Assembly (NCBI GenBank): GCA_009363875.1
Contig: CM018691.1
Coordinates: forward strand, 4,588,001-4,652,000
Direction of reading: 5' to 3'
Origin: Mikania micrantha
Lineage: Eukaryota > Streptophyta > Magnoliopsida > Asterales > Asteraceae
Length of the DNA stretch: 64,000 nt
Shown piece after piece: positions 44,901-53,404 of the stretch. Under the pieces are notes generated by a model. That model was given only the letters and a program-made list of their open reading frames with translations, searched no databases and was not told the DNA's origin. Numbering within the stretch: the stretch's first letter is position 1; each line of letters begins with the position of its first letter. A program made the position numbers and the translations under genes.

Positions 44901-47900
44901 CCACCACTTCCAACTGGTCCCTTCGCCAGTTAGATATCAACAACGCATTCCTACAAGGACATCTTTTTGAATCCGTATACATGCAGCAACCTCCTGGCTT
45001 TGTCAACCCCTCTCTTCCTACTCACGTCTGCAAACTCAACAAGGCCATATACGGACTTCGGCAAGCATCCTGTGCTTGGTACAATGAACTCAAATCCTAT
45101 CTCCTATCCACAAAATTCCATCCGGCCATCTCGGATTCTTCCCTTTTTATCCACAACTCTTCTCAATCTCCCATCTATCTCCTTGTTTATGTTGACGACA
45201 TAATCGTCACAGGCCCTAATCCTAATCTTGTCCAATCCTTCATCACCAGTCTTGCAAACCGTTTCTCTCTTAAGGACCTTGGTCCTCTTTCTTACTTTCT
45301 AGGTGTGGAACTCATTCCTCACACCCACGGTCTCTTTCTTTCCCAAACTAAATATATCAATGACCTCCTTCATAAAGCTAACATGCATGAGTGCAAACCG
45401 TCCCCCACTCCCATGTCAACATCGGTTACCCTCACCAACACAACCTCAACCCCCTTCCCAATCCTACAGATTATAGAACCTTGGTTGGTTCCCTACAATA
45501 TTTAGCTCTAACCCGACCGGATGTTTCTTTTACAGTTAACAGGTTGTCCTAATTCATGCACCAACCCAATGAGACACATTGGCTAGCTCTAAAACGATTG
45601 CTTCGTTATCTTCATGGCACCATGCACCACGGGCTATTTATCAATCGGAATTCACCCTTTCAACTGCACGCCTTTACTGATGCAGACTGGGCAGGAGACA
45701 AATCTACCTACCGCAGCACCACCGGTTACATCATTTACCTCGGCTCAAATGTTCTTTCATGGAGCTCCAAGCGACAGCCCACATTAGCTCGTTCATCAAC
45801 AGAAGCAGAATTTCGTGCCGTTGCCTCAACCACTACTGAACTCCAATGGTTCATTTTCCTGATGTCTGAACTTGGATACACCTCTTCTGTTACACCTACA
45901 ATCTTTTGTGACAATCTCAGCGCAACCCATTACTCGGCCAATCCTGTTTTTCATTCACGTATGAAACATTTGGCTTTGGATTTTCATTTTGTTCGGGAAA
46001 AGGTCCAAGAGGGCTCCATTCGAGTTACTCACATTTCTGGAGACGATCAACTTGCTGATGCATTAACAAAACCTCTCTTAAAGCCACGCCATCATCTTCT
46101 CTTTTCTAAGATTGGTCTTCTCTCCCGATCGTCCATCTTACGGGGGACTATTAAACCACAAAAGTAAATCCTTTTCTTTTGTTTATTTATCTATATCTTT
46201 ATCTCTTTATATTTGTTTTGTATTTTGAATTTCCAGCTTAATAGGATCTTATAGTTAGATTTCTTTTCTATAAATGTAATTCTCAATTGATGAATGAAAT
46301 CAAGTATTTTATCCATCTGTTCATAAAACAGTAGCCAGATTTACAAATTCATACGTAAATGGGTCAAAATTCCAGCTCTAGGTATTTTGAGTGTTAGAAA
46401 TTCGTTTGGATGTTAAACTTGGATGATTTGAGAGGCATTGTCTCATTATCAGATTCAAACAATTTGGTAGTTCAATCCAAACTCTCCAGTCGAATAAGAT
46501 CAAATGATCAAAAACAAGTATGTATTTGTTGTGTATTTTCGAGAGAACTAGTGTTTTCGTGTGTCAAATCAAAAGTGATAAATGTATTTGAAAATGCAAA
46601 GCTGCTAAAGAAACTGCATTTTTTTACGGTTAAAGTTTCAAACTTAAATTTAAGGGAATGCTGCCTTTTGGAACCCTCACTTCTTAGGGACGAATCCCAT
46701 AAGAGGCAATGAATAACTTAAATCATAAACAAGCATGTACTAGAACATCCCAACTTGTTCGAATTCCATTATGACTAGTTTGATCAATAAGTTAATTCAA
46801 TTATAATAAAATAGAAACATCCAAAATGTAAATGATCAACCAATCTATCTTTATAATTGGTTACATTCTATAGATTGTTCAATAAGAAGATGAGCTTGAA
46901 GTAGAAACATAAAGATATCTTATGGGAAAAAGGTATGCTAAAATAAATTATTTTTGTGAACCAATTTCAATGAAATCAAACTAAATGAAAATTAATGTAA
47001 AATAAGAAAACAGGATATCCACTTTGACACATGCCCAAACATATAAGGAACCATCTTAATTGGGTATCATCATCATCGTACTCATTATAACCCATTATTA
47101 GCAAAGCTAAGGTAGGGTCTGAGGAGGGTGAGAGGTAAACAATCTTACATCTACCCTTTAATAATAGAATGATTGCTTCCAATGAGACCCCGTCTCATGA
47201 TGCCTGATTAACCAACCAACTCAGTGGTTTTAACGTTATTTTCACAAAAATAAAGTAAAATAGCGTTAAATTTAGTGCAATTTTACTTTTGCTCCTTAAG
47301 GGCCGGCGCATATACACATTATATGAGTGCATCGTAAACGGGGCCTCTTAATTGGGTATTATATGAAAGCTAATTGTCTTACAGCAAATCTAAGCAGGAG
47401 ACAGGATTTGCCAACTCCTGAGTCCCCAATCAGCAATAGCTTGAACAAATAATCACTGCAATAGACATTACAAGAGTTACTTTCGAGACAAATGAACCAT
47501 ATACTCTTGAACAAAGTTAAAAAGATTCATAATAACTGTAATATTTCTTAAAAATGCCTATCTAGTATGCTATTAATTTTAAAACAATGCATGTTACAGC
47601 TAAAAAGTCCACAGCCAAAGCTTCATGATTGCATATAACGGCCTACAATTCGTGGCGTATTCTGGCCATAGGACATTAAGGGAACATTACAAAAGTAAAC
47701 ATTTTCATGGTGGTGTGATATCAACCCTGTGTTGGTTTATTCTCGAAGGAAGGCTAAACGGAGTAAACCGGTAACTTCAGATGTGTCAGATAAGTCACTG
47801 GAGATGTTATTCGGGTTTAGTCCATTTGTACCACATGCCTACTAATTCTCAACATGTTGGGGATTAATGGGTAGTTTTTACTTAACTGTCTTGGGACTTT

Positions 47901-49030
47901 TAGAAGTAGCTTTCCTGTTCGTTTATTTTGTTCATGTTTTTGTTTATCTAGATCTTCTTTGTAATCAAAGACTTGCCCATCTTGAATCGGTCCAACCAGT
48001 TTGCTTAATTACATAGAAAATTCCCTTAGAAATTCTTGTTCTTATCATTTGGTTCCATTAGCAGGAATTAAAAATGGTGCAAACCCAAGATAATTCAAGC
48101 GATCAAATTCGGAGCAACTCTCTTGACCTGATCGCAGCACAGTTGGCTACAATCTAAGCCAAATTGGATTCCATGGAGACATTAAAGGATGAAATTTGTA
48201 GCAACTTTCAAAATATGATGATTTAGTTGGATTATTAATTGGATTAGTGATTTGATTCCTTTAACTTTTAGTTTGTTATGGTCGACTTAAAGTCCGGATA
48301 AAAAGTGAGTGTTTTTAACAATAACCATTACATAAAAATCTTTTTTTTTCCCCTCTAAGGCCCTAATAGTGAAGACCCGTTAATTGTTTTATGCATAGCT
48401 TATTTGATTTTATTTATTTATTTACGAGTATCCCAATTTAGGTGTAGATAATTTCATACATTATGGATCATAGACCCACCCGATTATATCCACACCCAAT
48501 AGGAGGAAACCTACCATAGGTTAGAGTAAATTCTTTAACTCAACATGGAACCCTTACTTTGTCCATACTATGACTTGAACCCGTGACCTTCCTAATATTG
48601 AAGCCACAGAGTACCTTCCTCAACCACTTGAGCTAAGGATTATTGGTTGATAATTTCATACATAACTTTGTAATTCTTTAAGAAAATTATATAATTGGTT
48701 CGGGACTTCGGGTTATGATGTCAGCTATATTGAATTCATACCTTGTATATAAAAATAATTCTTCCAATGTTCCGAGTTAGTCTTTTATTTGCACGTATTC
48801 ATATAATTCGCACGTTGAATCATATTACAATTAAATAATAAAAATTTCCGAATAAGGTAGATCAAATCAACACCAATCGCTATAGAGATGCCAGTAATCA
48901 TTAACAATTGAAACCAGAATCGGATCAAACATGTGAAAAATTCTAAAAACAAAACACGAAATCGCTAATCCTATGTCTTAGAAACCGACATTAAAAAACA
49001 GAGACCAAGGACTTACTACTCTTGATTCAT
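38922..49030 (-). CDS. Rab1/RABD-type small GTPase, eight exons, intact
   Basis: Exons (minus strand): 49030-49017, 47455-47383, 41167-41120, 40995-40948, 40875-40804, 40679-40524, 40040-39937, 39018-38922. All introns are GT-AG and the phases agree. They join to 203 residues without a stop. P-loop GDSGVGKS is at 15-22, switch I STIGVDF at 39-45, WDTAGQERF at 62-70, NKCD at 121-124, ETSAK at 149-153, and a C-terminal CCSA with Cys200/201 for geranylgeranylation. Start MNQEYDYLF, the effector-side sequence and total length are those of plant Rab1/RABD2, which controls ER-to-Golgi vesicle tethering. Gene symbols of the ARA5/RABD2 type would need a phylogeny. Introns are 1561, 6215, 124, 72, 124, 483 and 918 bp. 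The second contains a Ty1/copia element in opposite orientation; introns 1 and 7 contain SINEs. Confidence 0.96.
39366..39535 (-). repeat. SINE-like dispersed repeat, copy 2 (partial), in Rab intron 7
   Basis: It shares with 213-575 the blocks attaattttaacgttatttt, gtgaaaataacgttaaaa-cgttg, cttcaaacgataactttgag and gactcattcg, in the same order and strand. The remaining part of the family is missing or unrecognisable after 39535. Non-coding. Confidence 0.6.
39640..39866 (+). mobile_element. SINE in Rab intron 7, with A tail
   Basis: A-box-like gccttaatggtacc, B-box gggttcaaatctctc (39685-39699), a purine-rich centre (gaggggggtcagggggtttt) and a 3' end gccgtt followed by 12 A. The centre and ccagataactagaccttggtgacatg match the SINE at 4535-4767. 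It is antisense to the Rab transcript. No clear TSD was found, so the 5' border is approximate. Confidence 0.75.
41329..41905 (+). repeat. 5' LTR of the intronic copia element (interrupted)
   Basis: The two halves, 41329-41399 and 41801-41905, add up to 176 bp and align base for base with the 3' LTR. Differences lie at two sites near the start (cataaat versus caaaagt), one in tttattcatct and one in tatccacctg. Confidence 0.9.
41400..41791 (-). mobile_element. 5'-truncated LINE-like 3' end inside the copia 5' LTR
   Basis: atttgtttt occurs at 41391-41399 and 41792-41800, and in single copy in the 3' LTR, so 401 bp were gained with a 9-bp TSD. On the minus strand the insert opens with [17 protein letters not shown] and continues through a frame (to 41446) with [20 protein letters not shown] and [16 protein letters not shown]. 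It ends in an A-rich tail (plus-strand T run 41402-41411). I recognise this as the C-terminal segment of a widespread plant reverse-transcriptase-like protein usually annotated as retroelement-derived. Truncation, tail and TSD fit LINE-type insertion. The segment alone has no known activity. Confidence 0.75.
41982..46167 (+). pseudogene. copia gag-pol, broken by two frameshifts and two nonsense changes
   Basis: Order is standard Ty1/copia. Gag comes first ([20 protein letters not shown]), with a CCHC knuckle C-X2-C-X4-H-X4-C near 42820-42860. Protease follows ([12 protein letters not shown]). Then the integrase zinc region ([15 protein letters not shown] ... CNSC) and core with its three acidic residues (SDVW, SDNGGEY, ERRHRH). 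Reverse transcriptase begins at about 44657 with YVDDIIV, and RNase H holds DADWAGD near 45670. Breaks: a one-base loss near 44016, a TAA where CAA is expected (44624-44626), a frame change near 45460, and TAA for CAA at 45550-45552. No functional polyprotein can be made from this copy. Confidence 0.9.
46149..46324 (+). repeat. 3' LTR of the intronic copia element
   Basis: Uninterrupted 176-bp copy. It serves as the empty-site reference for the LINE-like insertion in the 5' LTR: ttatatttgttttgtatttt runs straight through here. Confidence 0.92.
47078..47345 (+). repeat. SINE-like dispersed repeat, copy 3, in Rab intron 2
   Basis: Plus-strand relative of 213-575 with blocks acccattattagcaaagc, gtagggtctgaggagggtga, gcttccaatgagacccc, ggttttaacgttattttcac and ccttaagggccggcgcatat. 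The end near ggggcctctta (47339-47349) is 38 bp from exon 2, so the insertion sits close to the splice donor. Confidence 0.6.
48074..48225 (+). pseudogene. Ty3/gypsy gag N-terminal relic in Rab intron 1
   Basis: One frame from ATG 48074 reads [20 protein letters not shown] then [23 protein letters not shown]. This pattern is typical of gypsy gag N-termini in plant genomes. It is preceded by an LTR-tail-like stretch (47700-48060) with no verifiable second LTR. Short, with an internal stop, and antisense to Rab. Confidence 0.5.
48462..48648 (-). mobile_element. SINE-like element in Rab intron 1, 15-bp TSD
   Basis: gataatttcatacat is at 48447-48461 and 48649-48663. On the minus strand an A-box-like cttagctcaagtggttgagg and a B-box cacgggttcaagtc are visible. 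It lacks an A tail next to the left TSD, unlike the other SINEs here. It encodes nothing. Confidence 0.75.
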
Positions 49031-49409
49031 GATAGAGAATTTGCAGCTAAACGAGGTCGATTGATTCCAACGGTGGCGGAATTTCCTTCCGACGGCCGAT
49101 CTTCACCGGAAAAAATGAGAGCAGAATGAAAAAAAAAATAAAAAAAAAATGAGAGGTGATGAGGATGGTATAGACAAATGGGAGAGGGGTAAATAACCAA
49201 CAAATGGGAGAGGAAGAATGTAACAATTAACAAACATGAGAATTTAATTTAAATTACTTTTTTTTTATTTCTTTTTACTACTAACAAACACTCTTTTACA
49301 ACTTAAATCTGTTTCATTCATAATAAAACACTTAAATTCGTTTCATATCTCTTTTTTTGAAGTCTCATGGTCATCAGACTGTATCATATTATACATACTA
49401 TACCATCCC
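49031..49409 (-). promoter_or_regulatory. 5' leader and promoter region of the Rab gene
   Basis: The first ~80 bp before the ATG are less AT-rich (acggtggcggaatttcc; ccgacggccgatcttcacc) and probably lie in the 5' UTR. Further out there are pyrimidine-rich stretches on the minus strand (49120-49200), common in plant housekeeping promoters. No clear TATA box. Transposon sequence begins by 49432. Confidence 0.4.
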
Positions 49410-49431
49410 AAATCTTAATATAACTTACCAT

Positions 49432-50139
49432 CATAAACACATTATTTAATGATGCAAAAAATCATTTTTCTTAAAGTATATTAAGTTACTTTCATGCCCT
49501 TTAAACTAAATATGTCAATTGATTCGGTTAACGGTTTATTCGGTCTGGTTTAATTGGTTTTCAATTTTTTTCCCATTTAAAAAACCGAACCGAATTCGAG
49601 AAGTGATTTGGTTCTAATTTCGGTTAAAACCAAATAAACAGATTGAAAGCCAAATAAACCGCTTAAAAGTCAAATAAACCGATCCAAATAAACCGAATTC
49701 AATTGAATAAACCGATTAAAACCAAATAAACCAATTAAAAACCGAATAAACCGATCTAAATAAACCAAATTCAACCGAGTAAACCGAATTCAATCTTATA
49801 TATTATTAATAAGATAATAAATTTAAATTTGAATTCGGTTTAATCGGTTAACCAAACAAACCAAATTTATAAAAAAATTGGAATCAAAAACCGAAATTTG
49901 GATATGGTTAGGTAACGAACCGAAAACCGAATTCGGAATTTTGCTACAGCTAGAACCAAAATGAAAACCGAATTCAAAATTCGGTTCGATTTTTTTAGTT
50001 ACGAATACGTTTCGATTTTCGGTATTAAACGGTTTTTTGGTTTTTTGAGCACCTCCACTTTAATATTTGAATTCTTTAGGGGACCTTTTTTTTCCGGTTC
50101 GTCCTGGACACACCAAATCTCAGGGCCGCCCCTGATACA
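49432..50139. mobile_element. hAT-like repeat of aataaaccg units between 22-bp direct repeats
   Basis: A 22-bp sequence (starting aaatcttaatataac) is present at 49410-49431 and 50140-50161. The interior is an array of aataaaccgatt/ggtttatt words and cggttttttgg blocks. It corresponds to the middle and right end of the element at 61394-62124 (ccctttaaa, then ttggttttcaattt; end agggccgcccctg). The left GC-rich terminus of that family is missing. Confidence 0.55.
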
Positions 50140-50161
50140 AAATCTTAATATAACTTACCAT

Positions 50162-51129
50162 ACCATACCACACTTCCGATTTTAACGTACACATAGATCC
50201 ATCATCCGGATCTTCGTTTACACTTTCGTTATTCGATCACTTTCTCTCTCGCACCCAACAATCCACAGTCTACTCAGCCATCATACACATCAGTTTATAT
50301 TCTTTGATCTTTGTTACTTCTTGTATGTAAACCTTCCAAACAAATCTTGACTCCTATGCTAGCAAGTGGCAACTGACCTCGTATATCTTTTCTTTAATAG
50401 GCTTATGATTTTACTAATAATTATTTTTACTAATAAATAAGAATTTTCATATCAAAGTTAATGCAATGGTTGTTACTGCCTCCACACAACCTACTTTACA
50501 TTTGTGATATTACATGGTATGTTTGTTTGTTTTATTGTTTAAAATTCAAAGGAAAAATAAAATAAAATTTATCATATTAACCCAACTCGACCTAGAAAAT
50601 ACTTGTTAATTACTCAAGACAAATAATTTTTTCATCTAATGTTTTAGTTAAAAAAAACTTATGATCATCATATGCCAACTTCTATTGGTGTTTTCAAGTG
50701 TTTGTCGATCACCCTTCATTCTACCGTCCTAGAAATCCATATGGAAGCGCTCATGATAACCATGTACTAATTTAAAACGTCATAGTTTTGTTGCTTGTTG
50801 TCATTTAATCAAAAGTAACATTATTATATTTTTAGGATTCATCTTTCTTTCTCAAGCGTCATGTGAAGCACCTATGGGAGGGTATACATATTATTATAAG
50901 ATTAAATAAAATCATTATTATTTAATAAAATAGAGAAGAAAAAAATTTTAAAATCATATTATTACCCAACCCAACGATACATGACATATGAATGATTTAC
51001 GATTGTTAATATGTTCGATTGTTATGATCAGAGCTATTCTTGGGAAATTGCAACACTAGAAGGTGGAAATGGCCTAGACTTGCCTCTCAGTGGTAAAAAA
51101 AAAGTTGTTACCACATTAACTTTTAATAA
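50162..51129. other. Intergenic, nothing recognised
   Basis: AT-rich. 50190-50350 is pyrimidine-rich (actttctctctcgcaccc) like a 5' leader, but no reading frame follows it. No repeat borders found. Confidence 0.4.
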
Positions 51130-51598
51130 TCTATATCTATACTATCTTCTATGTTAGGAATCAAAGAGGCGCAGCGGAAACCGATTAACTCATACACGCA
51201 CACGAATGCAAAGAAAATAAACGACACAAGATATAACGTGGTTCGGTCGATGTGACCTACGTCCACGGATTGCAACTAGGGATTCTTTTATTGATTAGGT
51301 GTTAAAGATTACAATTACATGACAATGCTTAAATAGAAAAAACAGTTAGGCTAAACCCTAATGGGCCAAGATTAGGGCCGGCTGCCCTAAACCTCCCAAA
51401 GGCCTACGTAACCTAACAATCTCCCACTCGGAGGCCTTGCGATAGAATCAAGCCCGGCATCCAAACATAAGCAATCCAGTCATCCAGTAAATCCAGTAAT
51501 CTTCAATAACAAGTCTTCCAAGCCTCAATTCCCAAGAATAAGCTAAGACTTCATCATATCCAGACATATCCCCCTAGTTGCAAACCGCCCCTCAATCA

Positions 51599-53138
51599 TC
51601 AAGTACATGAAGGGCCAGTTGATGCTCCCCCGAGCTCCAACTCAGTCGTGACAACACCCGTCAACGACTCATCCTCAATCTCAACTGGTATGGACACTCC
51701 ACCAGATCCAGAGATACACCAAGGACCACCAACACTCTCCAAACACAGCAAACTACCAACAGGAGAGATTTCATCAGTTCTAGTCTTCAAAACCCAACGG
51801 CTCTTCGTAACTGTACCCGTAACACAAACCTTGCTCCCACTGTCACCGAATCCCCTGAATGGTTTAGACTTCTGAACACGTTCAGCTAACATCTCCTTGG
51901 CTCCAGACTTCACGTTTGCAAAATGAACTCTCTTAGCACGAGATTTAGCGAACCAGATTTTGTTTCGCTTAACCGGGACGGTCATACATCCCTCAGCAGG
52001 TTCATCAACTAAATACAACGACCCATGCTTCATTCCACGAGCAATCACGAGATTTCCCTTGACCACCTTCCATTCATTGCTACCAAACCTTACTTCCATG
52101 CCCTGTTTATCCAGCTGACCCACCGAAATCAATTTCCTATTCAGCCCCGGAATAACCCTGACATTCTTCAGGTTCCATGTAGTTCCCAATGAAGTAACCA
52201 GATCAACATCCCCCATGCCCGTGACTTCAAGCAACTCGTCATTAGCAAGTCGAACCTTCCCAAAATCTCCTTTCTTCAGATTCAGCATCGTTTCCCCGCT
52301 GTCCATAGCATGAAACGAAGCCCCTGAATCCATGACCCAAGAGTCCACGCAGCTTTCAGTGCTGCATATCAAAGCATCATCATCATAAACGCCCTCAGTA
52401 GCGTTTACTTGCTTCGAAGTACCCGGGCATTGACTCTTAACATGCCCTACTTCATTACAGCTCCAACACTTCACAGTCTTTCGAGTCTTAGACGGACTTC
52501 TTCCCCGACTCCCACTGCTTCTGTTATTCCCTCTTCCCCTACCAACATGTAACATCTCAGAAGATGATCCTGCACCAGTACTCTTCCGGCGAACGTCCTC
52601 ACCTAGTACAATATCACGGATACCCTCAAATGTCATATCAGTTGTCCCAACAGAACTTGTAACAGCAGTCACTGTCCCAGACCAACTATCAGGTAGTGAA
52701 GACAACAGCAACACAGCTTTAGTCTCATCATCCCACAGATGACAATCTGGACATAATCGAATTCAGATTATTGATGTGAACTGTAACCGAGCTTCCTTCG
52801 TTCATCCTTGTCATGAACAACTCCCTCATCAAGAACACCTTGTTAGCAGCAGAAGGCTTCTCATACATATTTGACAGAGCTGACATCATTCCCCGAGCAG
52901 TAGTCTCGTGCATGATGTTAAATGCAACGCTCCTCGTCAAAGCCAATGTAATAGATCCTCTCGCTTTCTTGTCCTTTGAGTTCCATGCAGACTCAGCAGC
53001 TGCATCCATCTTCTCTGGTTTATCCTCCAGCACCATATCCAAATCCTTCTGACTGAGCAATGCTTCCATTTGCATTTTCCACCAGACGAAATCAGTTCCA
53101 TTGAACTTCTCAATCTGAATCTTCCCCTCGTCAGCCAT
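51599..53138 (-). pseudogene. copia gag-protease with one frameshift and an unusual C-terminus
   Basis: Starts MADEGKIQIEKFNGTDFVWW (Met at 53138). The Gag body runs to SIMSRLSSVG. Near 52728-52737 a small deletion shifts the frame, and the same protein continues with LLLSSLPDSWSG. A CCHC knuckle follows (CWSCNEVGHVKSQC), then the protease motif VMDSGASFHAM and the pre-integrase-type region (VRVIPGLNRKLISVGQLD). The last ~110 residues (from about NKIWFAKSRAKRV) do not resemble integrase. They include basic KSRAKRVHF, then WVLKTRTDEISPVGSL and GGPWCISGSGG, ending in a stop. Function of this tail is unknown. Apart from the single frameshift the frame is open. Confidence 0.85.
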
Positions 53139-53404
53139 TTGAACCCGATAACAAGATAAAACCAACAGAAAATGCCCGAACACCTTCCTAATCAATAAAT
53201 CCGGCGAATACTCCAACCAATCCCAAACAAATCCCAACCAATTAGAAACCCACGATCAATATCAGCTGCAACAGACCCGAAACCCGCTGAAAATCGACAA
53301 AGACAACTCAAGGGTTCAATTTTGCAACCCTAATTGTCCAATTACAGTCAATAATACCAGCAATCGCGATCCCAAACTCAGCAGCAACGATCCAGGGCTC
53401 AAAT

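Larger units (their letters stand above)
41329..46324 (+). mobile_element. Ty1/copia retrotransposon in Rab intron 2, 5-bp TSD
   Basis: aaaac is duplicated at 41324-41328 and 46325-46329. The 3' LTR is 46149-46324 (176 bp). The 5' LTR is 41329-41905 but carries a 401-bp insertion; without it, it is also exactly 176 bp. I count 4 differences between the LTRs by eye. A primer-binding site starting TGGTATTAG, fitting initiator tRNA-Met with changes, begins at 41907. A purine tract cgggggac precedes the 3' LTR. The LTRs begin TATTAAACC and end TTCAT, without the usual TG...CA. The pol frame is broken (see 41982-46167). Orientation is opposite to the Rab gene. Confidence 0.92.

Noticed and set aside
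46410..46712. 100-codon frame between the copia element and Rab exon 2
   Set aside because: It lies within Rab intron 2 beyond the copia TSD, has no family resemblance and is antisense to the gene.
49961..50185. 74-codon frame near 50 kb
   Set aside because: It runs through aataaaccg-word arrays and the hAT-like right end, so it is a composition artefact.
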